Below, piece after piece: positions 55,596 through 64,000 of a DNA stretch of 64,000 bases (the stretch's first letter is position 1; each line of letters opens with the position of its first letter). A model generated the notes under the pieces. The model was not told where the DNA came from and searched no databases. It saw nothing but the letters and a program-made list of their open reading frames with translations. The stretch is from Caldisericum exile AZM16c01 (GTDB lineage: Bacteria; Caldisericota; Caldisericia; Caldisericales; Caldisericaceae): assembly GCF_000284335.1 (NCBI RefSeq), contig NC_017096.1, positions 682,001 through 746,000 on the forward strand, written 5' to 3'. A program made the translations under genes and the position numbers.

Positions 55596-56884
55596 ATCGT
55601 ATAGTAATGAAATCCTAAGTTAGTTACTTTTTCCTTGTTGAATACACCTTTTGCATCAAAAATTATTGCATCTTTCATTAGAAGGCTCTTCCATGTATCA
55701 ATGTCGTATGAAATCTCATTGTGAATAATTGGTATTACTATAACATCTTTTGCACTTAGTAACGCCTCAAAATGTCTTTCATCATCATCGAAATTGCCTT
55801 TAACTTTAGGGTCAAAGAAGGAGACTTGCGCGCCTTTTGCCTTTAGTATTTCCTTGAGCATTATTGCAGGACTTTCAGAAATATCAGATGAATTATCCTT
55901 CATTGCAATTCCAAGGAAACCAATTTTTGAATTATTAATATTTTTCCCAACCTTTTGAAGCGCATTCTCAATAATTTCTGCAATGTCTTTTGGTCTTCTA
56001 TCGTTTACGGATCTTGCTGCATGTAGCAATGGCATCTCAAGTCCAATCTTATCGCTTAGATAAAAAATATATTTTGAAGCAAAAGGAATGCAATGACCGC
56101 CTACACCAATTCCGGGTGTCAGGAGCTTAACCCTTTTGTGTGTATTTGCAACCTTTATGACTTCCATTGTATCAACACCCAAAGCCTTAGTTAAGTTTGC
56201 AAGTTCGTTTACAATTGCAATATTAACATCTCTTGATGCATTTTCTATGAGTTTTGAAATTTCTACTACTTCTGGTGAACTTGCTTCGATTACATTTGGG
56301 TTTATAAGTTCAAGCAGTCTTTTTGCTCGCTTTGTTCCCTCAATGCTTAATCCAGAAACTGCAACTGGCATTGTCTGAAATTCTTCAAATGCTCTACCTT
56401 CAGCGATCCTTTCCGATGAATATGCAAGGTAAAAATCTTTTCCTTCTTTTAATCCACTTGTCTCTTCAATGAGGGGTTTAGCAATATTTTTTGTAGTAAG
56501 TGGAGGGACTGTTGAGCGAATAAGCACGATTGAATCCTTTTTTAAGTTTTTACCAATTGACTTCATTGCATTTTCAAAAACACTCATATTGACTTTGTCG
56601 TTTTCTATTGGGATTCCAACTGTGACAATGATTTCTTTTACGTCCCTTAAACCTTCCTCATAAGAGTCTGTGGGTTCAAAAAGGCCATTTTCCAGACTTT
56701 CCTTAAGAATAGTCTCAATGTGTTTTCCGTTGTATTCTTCATAAACATGTGTTTGACCTTTTTTAAGTCGTTCAATATAATCTTTATTTATATCGATACC
56801 AACAACTTTTACTCCATGAAGAGCGTATGTAAGCGATAATGGTAAGCCAACAAACCCTAAACCTATAACTGCAATCTTTTCCAT
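55592..56884 (-). CDS. Nucleotide-sugar dehydrogenase, WecC-like (UDP-ManNAc to UDP-ManNAcA)
   Basis: The 430-residue protein has the NAD-binding GLGFVGLPLSLTYA, STVPP loop, central substrate domain and the catalytic Cys in GIGVGGHCIP. The C-terminal UDP-binding domain completes the family layout. The SERIAEGRAFEE motif and the wecB, TagA context favour UDP-ManNAc dehydrogenase over UDP-glucose dehydrogenase. ATG 56884 has SD GGGAGG; the longer open frame to 56944 would cross the predicted promoter. It heads the long surface-polymer transcript. Confidence 0.88.
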   Translation of the reverse strand: MEKIAVIGLGFVGLPLSLTYALHGVKVVGIDINKDYIERLKKGQTHVYEEYNGKHIETILKESLENGLFEPTDSYEEGLRDVKEIIVTVGIPIENDKVNMSVFENAMKSIGKNLKKDSIVLIRSTVPPLTTKNIAKPLIEETSGLKEGKDFYLAYSSERIAEGRAFEEFQTMPVAVSGLSIEGTKRAKRLLELINPNVIEASSPEVVEISKLIENASRDVNIAIVNELANLTKALGVDTMEVIKVANTHKRVKLLTPGIGVGGHCIPFASKYIFYLSDKIGLEMPLLHAARSVNDRRPKDIAEIIENALQKVGKNINNSKIGFLGIAMKDNSSDISESPAIMLKEILKAKGAQVSFFDPKVKGNFDDDERHFEALLSAKDVIVIPIIHNEISYDIDTWKSLLMKDAIIFDAKGVFNKEKVTNLGFHYYTI

Positions 56885-56916
56885 TTTAACCTCCCAAAAA
56901 TTAACTTCCAAAGGGT

Positions 56917-56944
56917 ATTTTATATTAAAACTTGTATTTTGCAA
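56917..56944 (-). promoter_or_regulatory. Promoter of the wecC-like/tagA/csaB transcript
   Basis: On the minus strand TTGCAA (56939-56944), a 16-base spacer and TAAAAT (56917-56922). The start near 56910 leaves a 26-base leader with GGGAGG. It is back to back with the tRNA-Arg promoter, whose own TTGCAA lies 16 bases away. Confidence 0.62.
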
Positions 56945-56960
56945 AATGATGGAATGAGTG

Positions 56961-56989
56961 TTGCAAAAAATACAAGCGCGTTATATAAT
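56961..56989 (+). promoter_or_regulatory. Promoter of tRNA-Arg(ACG)
   Basis: TTGCAA (56961-56966), a 17-base spacer and a perfect TATAAT (56984-56989) predict transcription from about 56996, three bases before the mature tRNA 5' end. Confidence 0.72.
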
Positions 56990-56998
56990 TTAAAAGAC

Positions 56999-57075
56999 GC
57001 GCCCATAGCTCAACTGGATAGAGCAACGGTCTACGGAACCGTCGGTTGCGGGTTCGACTCCTGCTGGGCGCGCCA
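56999..57075 (+). tRNA. tRNA-Arg (anticodon ACG)
   Basis: Acceptor GCGCCCA pairs with TGGGCGC. The anticodon stem ACGGT/ACCGT closes loop CTACGGA, giving ACG, whose A34 should be deaminated to inosine by TadA to read CGU/CGC/CGA. CCA is encoded. It lies alone, 3 bases from the 3' end of hutU on the opposite strand, without a visible terminator. Confidence 0.95.
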
Positions 57076-57078
57076 TTA

Positions 57079-58731
57079 TTATTTCTTAAGCATTGGCATT
57101 TTTATGTTATGTTTTTTTGCAGTTTCAATTGCAATCTCATATCCTGCATCTGCATGTCTTACAACACCACTTGCAGGGTCGTTATGGAGTACTCTTGCAA
57201 GTTTTTGTTGTGCCAAGTCTGTTCCATCTGCTACAATTACGAAACCTGCATGAATTGAATAACCAATGCCTACACCTCCACCATGATGTACAGAAACCCA
57301 TGTTGCACCTGAAGAAGCATTAAGTAATGCATTAAGAATTGGCCAATCCGCAATTGCGTCTGATCCATCAAGCATTTTTTCTGTCTCTCTATAGGGAGAT
57401 GCAACTGATCCTGTATCATGGTGGTCTCTTCCTATTACAATCGGCGCTTTTATTTTTCCGTCTCTAACTAATTTGTTTATCTCAAGACCAAAGGCTTCTC
57501 TTTCACCTTGCCCTAACCAACAAATTCTTGCTGGTAATCCCTGGAAATGAACCTTTTTGTGTGCAAGATCGATCCATTTTCTTAGATGTTCGTCTTTCGG
57601 GAAAAGGTTTAAAACAACCTGGTCAGTAAGATAGATATCTTCAGGATCTCCAGACAAGGCAACCCACCTAAATGGACCTTTTCCTTCAGAGAAAAGTGGC
57701 CTTATGTATTCTGGGACATATCCAACTATTTCAAAAGCATCTTTAGCGCCATGGTCAAAGGCATTCCTTCTGAGATTGTTTCCATATTCAAATACCTTTG
57801 CACCTTGCTTTTGCATTTCAACCATTGCATCTACATGTTCAACCATGGAGTCATAAACTCTCTTAAGATATTCATTAGGTTTTTCTTTACGCAATGCGTT
57901 TGCTGTTTCAACCGTGAATCCCTTTGGAATATACCCATTGAGAGGATCATGTGCAGCGGTTTGATCGGTTATAACATCAGGTATAAACCCTTCTTTAAGC
58001 ATACGTGGTAAAACGTCCACAATGTTTCCTAGAAGACCTATTGAAATTGGTTCATTTCTCTTTTTGTGCGTTAACGCAATATTGATTGCCTCTTCATAGC
58101 TATCAGTCCACGTATCAAGATAGCCCGTTTTTAAGCGTCTGTCTATCATTCTTTTATCAACTTCAACTGCAATTACAACACCGTCATTGAGAGTCACTGC
58201 AAGTGGTTGTGCACCACCCATTTCTCCCAAACCTGCCGTTACAACGATTCTTCCCCTCAAAGTGTTTCCAAAGTATTTTTTTGCAACTGCATAAAATGTT
58301 TCATAGGTGCCCTGAAGGATACCTTGAGTGCCTATGTAAATCCAACTTCCCGCGGTCATCTGCCCATACATTATTAGTCCGCGTTCTTCAAGTTCTCTAA
58401 AATATTCCCATGTTGCCCATTTTGGTACAAGCATTGAATTTGAAATTAGGACTCTTGGAGCCCATTCGTTTGTCTTGAATACAGCAACCGGTTTTCCAGA
58501 CTGTATAAGAAGCGTCTCATCATTTTCTAATTCCTTGAGTGACTCAATTATCGCATCAAAGCATTCCCAATTTCGTGCTGCCTTACCAGTTCCACCGTAC
58601 ACGATTAGATTTGCAGGATCTTTTGCAACTTCTGGATCAAGGTTGTTCATAAGCATACGTAGTGGTGCTTCTGTTTGCCAACTCTTACATGTTAATGCTG
58701 TTCCTCTTGGTGCTCTTATTACTCTTTCCAT
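57079..58731 (-). CDS. hutU: Urocanate hydratase
   Basis: HutU converts urocanate to imidazolone propionate in histidine degradation using tightly bound NAD. The 550-residue protein has [12 protein letters not shown], the NAD-binding [37 protein letters not shown] and [17 protein letters not shown] blocks of the family. No hutH, hutI or formiminoglutamase gene is next to it; the downstream ATPase gene is unrelated. SD GGAGGTAG precedes ATG 58731. Confidence 0.97.
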   Translation of the reverse strand: MERVIRAPRGTALTCKSWQTEAPLRMLMNNLDPEVAKDPANLIVYGGTGKAARNWECFDAIIESLKELENDETLLIQSGKPVAVFKTNEWAPRVLISNSMLVPKWATWEYFRELEERGLIMYGQMTAGSWIYIGTQGILQGTYETFYAVAKKYFGNTLRGRIVVTAGLGEMGGAQPLAVTLNDGVVIAVEVDKRMIDRRLKTGYLDTWTDSYEEAINIALTHKKRNEPISIGLLGNIVDVLPRMLKEGFIPDVITDQTAAHDPLNGYIPKGFTVETANALRKEKPNEYLKRVYDSMVEHVDAMVEMQKQGAKVFEYGNNLRRNAFDHGAKDAFEIVGYVPEYIRPLFSEGKGPFRWVALSGDPEDIYLTDQVVLNLFPKDEHLRKWIDLAHKKVHFQGLPARICWLGQGEREAFGLEINKLVRDGKIKAPIVIGRDHHDTGSVASPYRETEKMLDGSDAIADWPILNALLNASSGATWVSVHHGGGVGIGYSIHAGFVIVADGTDLAQQKLARVLHNDPASGVVRHADAGYEIAIETAKKHNIKMPMLKK

Positions 58732-58740
58732 ACCTACCTC

Positions 58741-61269
58741 CTATCTACCGTATTCGTCCTTTCTTATTATCTTGGAAAATTCTGATATTACAAGTGGAAG
58801 GGTAGCAAGAAGAAGTATATCTAAGCTCTCTATAATGGTTGGGACAGTATTTTTAAAAATGAACCTTAGCTGTGGCACGTATATTGTTGCAAATAACAGT
58901 ACTATTCCAAAGATAAAGGAAAAGTTCATAAAACTGTTTGAGAAAATTCCAATTTTAAATAGATATCCTTCAAAAGAACGTCCAGAATATGCTCTTAAAA
59001 GTTCGGAGATAACAAGAACCATATATGCAATTGTTCTTGCCTCGTTAAGATTACCTGTTCTTTTATAACTCAGAATAAAACCAAGTAATGTAGCAATTGT
59101 TATTGCAATGCTCTGGGTGATTATAATACTATAGTGATATTTCGTAAGTATTGACTCTTTTTTACCGCGAGGAGGTCTTTTCATTAAATCTTCTTCGCCT
59201 TTTTCCATTCCTAACGCAAGTGCAGGAAAACTGTCAGTTACGAGGTTTAACCATAGAAGATGCAACGGAAGAAGAGGTGGAGGGTATCCCAAAAGTAGGG
59301 CAAAAAACATTACCATAACTTCTGCAATGTTGCATGAAAGTAGGTATACGATGAATTTTCTTATATTCTCAAATATAGTTCTGCCTTGGAATACTGCTGA
59401 TACTAATGTTGCAAAATTATCATCCAAAAGCACCATATCAGATGCTTCTTTTGCAACTTCAGTTCCTGTAAGTCCCATTGAAACGCCAATGTCAGCCTTT
59501 TTAAGAGCAGGTGCATCATTAACACCATCTCCAGTCATTGCAACAACTTCGTTCTTCCTTTGCAGCGCCTCGACAATTCTTAATTTATCAAGTGGATTTA
59601 TTCGTGCAAAAATTGTAACATTTTCAACAATTTTTGTTAGTTCTTCATCTGAAATACTTTCAAGTTCTTTGCTTGTTAAAACAACACCCTCAGGGAAGTC
59701 AAGCTCTTTTGCAATTGCGTACGCTGTAATTGGGTGGTCTCCTGTAATCATTACGGGTCTTATACCGGCACTTCTACATTTGTCTATTGCTTCTTTAACT
59801 TCACTACGTAGCGGATCTTTCATCATAACAAATCCTAAAAAGACAAGATCTTGTTCTATTGCTTCGTTTAGATTGGATATTACCTTATCTGCAAATGCAA
59901 GGATTCTAAGCCCTTTGGCTGCATTTTCCTCTACAATGTTCAGAAGTTCTTGTTTTCTTTTTGAAGAGAGCTCAGAAACTATTGAATTTACCTTCTCAAA
60001 TTTTGACAGTTCTAAAATGACCTCAGCTGCACCTTTAGAAACAACAAGGAAATTTTCTCCAAACTTGTGAATAGTAGTCATTCTTTTGCTTTCGGAGGTA
60101 AAGGGAATTTCTGATATTCTTTCAAATTTTTCCCTTGTTTCTTTAATTAAATCGTCGTCAACAAAATCAATAAGGGCTATTTCTGTTGGATCTCCCCTAT
60201 ATTTTTCTGCGTCGTTACAGAGAATCATTGCCTGCTTTAATCTTTCACTTATATTTAAATCGTTACCAATCTTTCCATCCTCAAAAACCGCAATAATTTG
60301 CATTTTATTTTGTGTTAATGTTCCTGTCTTATCTGAGCAGATGTATGTAACGGCACCTAAGGTCTCGACAGCTGGAAGGTTTCTTATAACTGCGTTTCTT
60401 TTTGCCATCTCATAAACACCGATCGCAAGAACTATGGTAACAACTGCTGGAAGCCCTTCGGGAATTGCTGCCACTGCAAGTGAAACACTGGTAAGAAGCA
60501 TATCTAAAATTTTTCCGCCTCTTATCCAACCTAACAAAAATACAACGGCACTTACAATAAGGAAGAGTATACCTAATAGTTTACCTATGTTATCAAGTTG
60601 CACTTCAAGCGGTGTTTTTTCTTTTTTTGTTTCACTTATTTTCTCTGCGATTTTTCCAAGTTCTGTATTTATGCCCGTTTCTGTAACGAGAACTTTTGCC
60701 TTACCTTTTACGACAGTTGTACCCATGTAAACTTTGCAGTCTTCCGTAGGTTCACTGGTGCAGACACTCTTCTTAACAGGAACTGACTCGCCTGTAAGCA
60801 TTGATTCATCAACAAAAAGGCTTACTTCTTTTATTACAATTCCGTCCGCCTGTATTTTGTCTCCTGCTTCTAAAAGTAAAATGTCCAGTGGCACAATTTC
60901 ACTTGATGGAATTTTTAAGACTTTCCCATCTCTTAAAACTGTGCTTGTAGGAGTTGTAAGTTTTTTGACTTTTTCAAGTGCATTCTCTGCTCTTCGCTCC
61001 TGTACAACTCCAAGGATTGCGTTTAATATTACAATTGCAAGAATAACAATAGAATCAATTAATTCACCAAAAACTGCCGAAACAATACTTGCAAAAATTA
61101 AAATAATAATAAGAAAATTCGTAAATTGATTAATGAATTTTTGAATTAGAGTCTCTTTTTTTCCTTCGGGCAATTCATTTTTTCCAAATTTCTTGAGTCT
61201 TTCTTCTACTTCTTCGCTTGTTAGTCCTTTTTCAAACAATTCCCTCTTAATGGTTTTTAGGTCAATCAT
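58741..61269 (-). CDS. P-type cation ATPase, P2A (Ca2+-type)
   Basis: The 842-residue pump has the N-terminal cation-ATPase domain, actuator TGES motif, phosphorylation site SDKTGTLTQNK, nucleotide-binding KGAAE and hinge GDGVNDAPALKKADIG. Ten transmembrane helices are expected. Ion-site motifs PEGLPAVVT in helix 4, NIAEV in helix 5 and NLVTDSFPALALG in helix 6 match SERCA/PMR1-like Ca2+ or Mn2+ pumps. ATG 61269 follows the SD GGAGGAG; a TTG at 61281 would overlap that SD. It lies 19 bases downstream of the moaD-like stop. Confidence 0.92.
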   Translation of the reverse strand: MIDLKTIKRELFEKGLTSEEVEERLKKFGKNELPEGKKETLIQKFINQFTNFLIIILIFASIVSAVFGELIDSIVILAIVILNAILGVVQERRAENALEKVKKLTTPTSTVLRDGKVLKIPSSEIVPLDILLLEAGDKIQADGIVIKEVSLFVDESMLTGESVPVKKSVCTSEPTEDCKVYMGTTVVKGKAKVLVTETGINTELGKIAEKISETKKEKTPLEVQLDNIGKLLGILFLIVSAVVFLLGWIRGGKILDMLLTSVSLAVAAIPEGLPAVVTIVLAIGVYEMAKRNAVIRNLPAVETLGAVTYICSDKTGTLTQNKMQIIAVFEDGKIGNDLNISERLKQAMILCNDAEKYRGDPTEIALIDFVDDDLIKETREKFERISEIPFTSESKRMTTIHKFGENFLVVSKGAAEVILELSKFEKVNSIVSELSSKRKQELLNIVEENAAKGLRILAFADKVISNLNEAIEQDLVFLGFVMMKDPLRSEVKEAIDKCRSAGIRPVMITGDHPITAYAIAKELDFPEGVVLTSKELESISDEELTKIVENVTIFARINPLDKLRIVEALQRKNEVVAMTGDGVNDAPALKKADIGVSMGLTGTEVAKEASDMVLLDDNFATLVSAVFQGRTIFENIRKFIVYLLSCNIAEVMVMFFALLLGYPPPLLPLHLLWLNLVTDSFPALALGMEKGEEDLMKRPPRGKKESILTKYHYSIIITQSIAITIATLLGFILSYKRTGNLNEARTIAYMVLVISELLRAYSGRSFEGYLFKIGIFSNSFMNFSFIFGIVLLFATIYVPQLRFIFKNTVPTIIESLDILLLATLPLVISEFSKIIRKDEYGR

Positions 61270-61288
61270 TTTCTCCTCCAATTATCTT

Positions 61289-61576
61289 TTAGCCGCCACC
61301 GTCTGGTGGGAAGAAATCAATCATACCACCATCTTTTAGGGTTAGACTTACTAGATCAAAATCTTCAAGTTGTGTCGCTTCTTTTAAGAGTGTTTCAATA
61401 TTTCTACCATTTATGAGAATTATTAGTCTTCCGAATTTAACGTCATCTTCAAGATTGGGAAATTTATCCTTGAGTTGCTCTATCAAATCTTTCACAGTAT
61501 CCGCTTTTAAATATAATCTTTCAATTCCTAACTTTTCTCTTAGGTCGCCGTGCAAAAAGATTGTAACTCTTGCCAT
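61289..61576 (-). CDS. MoaD/ThiS-family sulfur-carrier-like protein
   Basis: MoaD carries a C-terminal thiocarboxylate used to insert sulfur into molybdopterin. The 95-residue protein opens with a beta-grasp pattern (ARVTIFLHGDLREKLGIER) and ends in FFPPDGGG, so the reactive Gly-Gly terminus is present with one extra Gly. A ThiS-like or tungsten-cofactor carrier role cannot be excluded. No moaE, moaA or thi gene is adjacent. It could serve the molybdenum hydroxylase at 10474-14181. SD AGGAGG precedes ATG 61576, close to the 3' end of the SRP RNA gene. Confidence 0.82.
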   Translation of the reverse strand: MARVTIFLHGDLREKLGIERLYLKADTVKDLIEQLKDKFPNLEDDVKFGRLIILINGRNIETLLKEATQLEDFDLVSLTLKDGGMIDFFPPDGGG

Positions 61577-61614
61577 TAAGAGAACCTCCTATTTATGCAC
61601 ATTTAAATTTAAGG

Positions 61615-61882
61615 CTGTGCATCTGCGGTTGACATGTTGTTACAAACTGTACAGATTTACGAGGCTCCAGCAAGATTTTCTCAAGCCAAATACCTGACTC
61701 TTTTACCGTTGCTTCCTTCCGGAGCTCGCGGGGTTCAAGAGTAAGTATTGCTTGAGGTCCTGCCTTCATAGCCCTTTCAATCTGCCTCGGTTTACAACAG
61801 CATGCCTTCCAGCAGATTATCAGCCCCTGTATAGCGGGTTCAGGGTTACAGGGCACCGCTATCTCCCCGCTTTAGCACAGCC
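61615..61882 (-). ncRNA. ffs: Signal recognition particle RNA, large bacterial type with Alu domain
   Basis: SRP RNA with Ffh delivers nascent membrane proteins to the translocon. On the minus strand the 5' end GGCTGTGC pairs with the 3' end GCACAGCC. The 5' part has the Alu-domain block CTAAAGCGGGGAGATAGCGG then TGCCCTGTAA, as in Bacillus scRNA. The S-domain tip reads CTCCGGAAGGAAGCA, the conserved Ffh-binding loop. Length about 268 nt is that of the Firmicute/Thermotoga-like form, not the 114-nt E. coli 4.5S form. An apparent 87-codon reading frame over it is not a gene. Confidence 0.95.
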
Positions 61883-61888
61883 TTATAT

Positions 61889-61917
61889 ATTATAGGAACT
61901 TTAGGGTAATTTTAAAA
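61889..61917 (-). promoter_or_regulatory. Promoter of the SRP RNA gene
   Basis: On the minus strand a perfect TATAAT (61889-61894) lies seven bases before the RNA 5' end at 61882. At 17-base spacing the -35 is TTTTAA (61912-61917), weak. The -35 lies inside the last codons of the PEGA-repeat gene. Confidence 0.65.
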
Positions 61918-62833
61918 GATTAATTGAAATAACAGTTGGTTGGTTTTGGACAACTATAACTTCAGTTTCGTATGGGAGATAACCGTCTAATTCAACGTGA
62001 ATTTTATGCTTTCCTTCTGTTATGGACGATGTGTTATATGGTGTGGTACCGACTTCAATCCCATCTATTAATACTTTTGCTCCAGATGGGTTGCTCAAGA
62101 TAGAGATGTAATATTTTGTCTTTCTGAGGACAACATCACGTTTTACAATTACTCCTTTTTTTATTTCAATATCTTCTGTATAGGTTTCATATTGTAATAA
62201 GCTTACTGTCAAGGTATATTTGCCTTCGGGTATATCTTTTAAATCAAGCGGGGTTTTTCCAACTTCAGATTTATTAAGAAAGACAGTTGCTTTATCGGGA
62301 ACAGAACTAACAATAAGTTCTGTCGTAATAGGTTCAAGTTGTGCGAATAAATTTAATGAATCATTTGCTTTAACAGAAATTGTTTGTTTCCAATCTCTAT
62401 AATTCTCATGCTTCACTTCGATTAGATGGCTTTGATTTGCAATTAAATCTGCGATTACTATCGGTGTTTTACCTTTCAAAACACCGTCAACATAAACATC
62501 AGAATTTGTTGGTGAGGAATCTACACTTAGCGTGAAAACAGCATGTTCTAAGATTGGATTAACTAAAGCATTTGGATTTGAACTTGAGAGTTTTACTTCT
62601 TCTTTATACTCTCTGTATCCTTCAAGCCTTACCAGAATTTCATAAGTTCCAAAAGGAAGGGAATTCACAGTAAGGGGTGTTTCTCCTTTTAGTTCGCCAT
62701 TTATGTAAACCGAAGCTTTTTGTGGATAAGAGTTAATAGATATACTACCAGTTTCTTTTGATAATACTTTAAACAGTACAAAACCAATTACAAAAATCCC
62801 AAGAAAAATTACTAAAAGCATTAGCCTTTTCAT
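61901..62833 (-). CDS. PEGA-repeat extracytoplasmic protein
   Basis: PEGA domains are beta-sandwich modules, often surface-exposed, of unknown function. The 310-residue protein has an N-terminal transmembrane or uncleaved signal helix (LMLLVIFLGIFVIGFVLFKV) and four PEGA repeats at about 30-95, 98-167, 172-235 and 240-308. Each carries the pattern S.P..A.VY.(D/N)G...G.TP, for example YPQKASVYINGELKGETP and NPSGAKVLIDGIEVGTTP. It overlaps tmk by 4 bp and ends 18 bp from the SRP RNA 5' end. Confidence 0.88.
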   Translation of the reverse strand: MKRLMLLVIFLGIFVIGFVLFKVLSKETGSISINSYPQKASVYINGELKGETPLTVNSLPFGTYEILVRLEGYREYKEEVKLSSSNPNALVNPILEHAVFTLSVDSSPTNSDVYVDGVLKGKTPIVIADLIANQSHLIEVKHENYRDWKQTISVKANDSLNLFAQLEPITTELIVSSVPDKATVFLNKSEVGKTPLDLKDIPEGKYTLTVSLLQYETYTEDIEIKKGVIVKRDVVLRKTKYYISILSNPSGAKVLIDGIEVGTTPYNTSSITEGKHKIHVELDGYLPYETEVIVVQNQPTVISINLLKLP

Positions 62834-63420
62834 TTTAGTTTCTCCAAAACCTTGTTAAGTATTATTTCTTCTAATTCTTCAACGGTTTTGCTTCCATCAA
62901 TCACAAAAAACCTATCTTCGTTTTTTGCAATTTTTAGATATCCTTTTCTTACATTCCTAAGAAAATCGATACCTAATCTTTCTATTCGATCAGCATCTTT
63001 AATTCTTTCAAAACTTAGATTTTCGTCTATATCCACAAGAACTGTGATGTTTGGAATAATTCCTTCTAAAATGAAATTATGGACATAATAAATGAAATCA
63101 AGTGGAACTCCTCTTCCATAGCCTTGGTACGCAACTGAACTATCATGAAATCTATCAGAAATTACAGTAAATCCTTTGGATAAGAAAGGTTTAATGACTT
63201 CTTTAACGTGTGTTTTTCTGTCAGAAGCAAAAAGCAGAAATTCGGAAACCGGATCCATTTCAACGTTTAGCAATATTTTTCGTATATAACTTCCCAATTC
63301 TGTTCCACCTGGTTCTTTTGTCAAGATAACATTAAAACCGAGTTTTTCAAGATTAACCTTTAGAAGTTTTGCTTGTGTTGTTTTCCCAGAACCGTCAATT
63401 CCTTCAAAAGAAATAAACAT
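62830..63420 (-). CDS. tmk: Thymidylate kinase
   Basis: Tmk phosphorylates dTMP to dTDP. The 196-residue protein has the P-loop FEGIDGSGKTTQ, the substrate motif SDRFHDSSVAYQGYGRG (DR(Y/F) motif) and a LID region around RIKDADRIER. Length is normal. The start abuts the stop of the upstream R3H-protein gene, indicating one transcript. Confidence 0.96.
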   Translation of the reverse strand: MFISFEGIDGSGKTTQAKLLKVNLEKLGFNVILTKEPGGTELGSYIRKILLNVEMDPVSEFLLFASDRKTHVKEVIKPFLSKGFTVISDRFHDSSVAYQGYGRGVPLDFIYYVHNFILEGIIPNITVLVDIDENLSFERIKDADRIERLGIDFLRNVRKGYLKIAKNEDRFFVIDGSKTVEELEEIILNKVLEKLK

Positions 63421-64000
63421 TATCTTCTCCTTGGATAAATGATGAGCCTAATGTGAGGTTTTAAGCCGACAAGTTCTGTAACAAGGCCATATTTTTCTAT
63501 GAGATCTGCCGTTTCTTGAAGTTCTTCAAGATTTCCCTCAATCTCTTTAGGAACACCTAACTCCAATACTTCCTCGACAATGTTTTCTACCTCTTTGAAA
63601 TCAATAGAGGTTCTTGGCTTGCCTTTATTTTTTAATTCTTTTATTAGGTCTTTTATTCCTCCAAGAGAATTCCTCTCGACTATTCTTATCGGAATCTGAA
63701 GAGTTGATGCATACTCAAGAATTTCTTTTCTCTTTTCAAGTGATTTCTTGTCGCAAATGATTAGATTTGATTGTTCTATATTTTTCACTGTTTTACCCTT
63801 TAGACGTATCGAGTGAAGTGCACGTTCTATGTAACTTGCATTTATTCCAAGGGGAAAAATTCTTAATTCATGAATCTCTTTCTGTTCAGTGCTTCCTTTT
63901 TCTTCTCTTAATTTTTCTTGTTCAAATTTTAAACTCTCACCGGACTTTCTTATTTCTGGAAATACGGGAAATCCTCTAAGCAACGCATCAACCGTTTCTG
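63420..64000 (-). CDS. R3H-domain protein, C-terminal part of a Ycf45/SpoIIIAA-like ATPase, cut by the window edge
   Basis: The frame is open to the right edge, so the N-terminus is missing. The visible 193 residues contain LRIFPLGINASYIERALHSI and then a Rossmann-like SNLIICDKK...LQIPIRIV segment. The last part is an R3H-like domain ending LIEKYGLVTELVGLKPHIRLIIYP. This layout matches the C-terminus of AAA ATPases of the Ycf45 type (ATPase domain upstream, nucleic-acid-binding R3H downstream). The ATPase domain lies outside the window, so the call rests on the C-terminus. The stop abuts tmk. Confidence 0.65.
   Translation of the reverse strand, partial: ETVDALLRGFPVFPEIRKSGESLKFEQEKLREEKGSTEQKEIHELRIFPLGINASYIERALHSIRLKGKTVKNIEQSNLIICDKKSLEKRKEILEYASTLQIPIRIVERNSLGGIKDLIKELKNKGKPRTSIDFKEVENIVEEVLELGVPKEIEGNLEELQETADLIEKYGLVTELVGLKPHIRLIIYPRRR

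Noticed and set aside
61593-61856. An 87-codon minus-strand reading frame
   Set aside because: It lies wholly over the SRP RNA (paired 5'/3' ends, Alu block and GGAAGGAAGCA loop) and has no ribosome site or family resemblance.

Overview
The window is low-GC, densely packed bacterial chromosome. Protein composition is Glu/Lys/Ile-rich, overlaps of 1-40 bp between genes are common, and a GH57 amylolytic lipoprotein is present; together these suggest an anaerobic thermophile. DapF and MurA indicate DAP-type peptidoglycan. A Caldisericum-like, Thermotogota-like or Dictyoglomus-like lineage would fit, but the assignment is inference and I could not check it.

Layout. (1) 1-563: 3'-truncated DegV-family gene on the minus strand. 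(2) 851-3787: rtcB, nfo and a YggS-type PLP protein, converging on rlmN (3784-4833). (3) 5044-15730: a nucleobase/heterocycle catabolic island. A consensus promoter drives a GNAT-like protein of unknown role, the three FdrA/DUF1116/DUF2877 proteins (AllF/G/H-like, oxamate carbamoyltransferase type), a metal-dependent cyclase-family hydrolase, and a three-subunit molybdenum hydroxylase. An NCS2 purine/uracil permease with its own structured leader follows, closed by a canonical terminator. (4) 15861-16460: seven tRNA genes (Pro, Arg, His, Arg, Arg, Lys, Leu). (5) 16520-30667: a long run of housekeeping genes on one strand: tig-clpP-clpX-lon, then rodZ-like, rimO, thpR, recA-recX, rny, uvrC (lacking its usual C-terminal HhH domain), a YvlD-like membrane protein and hflX. 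(6) 30700-33570: CvpA-like protein and the queuosine genes queA and tgt. (7) 33644-38539: GH57 lipoprotein and ROK regulator, separated by a perfect 12-bp inverted repeat. (8) 38523-42073 minus: membrane protein, aspS, hisS. (9) 42161-43764 plus: VIT1/CCC1 transporter with ferritin-like domain, and a TPR protein. (10) 43751-56884 minus: MFS transporter, lapA-like, alaX-like, dapF, murA, wecB, wecA/tagO, upp, glyA, comF-like, csaB, a double-headed TagA/WecG glycosyltransferase, and a WecC-type dehydrogenase. This is a cell-surface polymer pathway (GlcNAc-ManNAc/ManNAcA, pyruvylated) interleaved with nucleotide and one-carbon genes. (11) 56999-57075: a lone tRNA-Arg(ACG). (12) 57079-64000 minus: hutU, P2A Ca-type ATPase, MoaD-like protein, large (Alu-containing) SRP RNA, PEGA-repeat protein, tmk, and the C-terminal part of an R3H protein running off the right edge.

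Working together: the NCS2 permease would import a purine or pyrimidine, the molybdenum hydroxylase would oxidise it, and the cyclase-family hydrolase and AllFGH-like proteins would process ring-opened carbamoyl products. No allantoinase, allantoate hydrolase or carbamate kinase gene lies nearby, so the substrate and route are open. WecA, WecB, WecC, the tandem TagA and CsaB together resemble the machinery for a pyruvyl-ManNAc secondary wall polymer of the type that anchors SLH-domain surface proteins.

Regulatory observations: several promoters fit a sigma-A consensus, four with a -35 of TTGCAA. Three of them (rlmN, the cvpA-like gene, the VIT1 gene) place the expected transcription start on the A of the start codon, predicting leaderless mRNAs. 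No CRISPR array, insertion sequence, prophage or replication origin was seen, and there is no gene-free stretch longer than 300 bases apart from the tRNA cluster.
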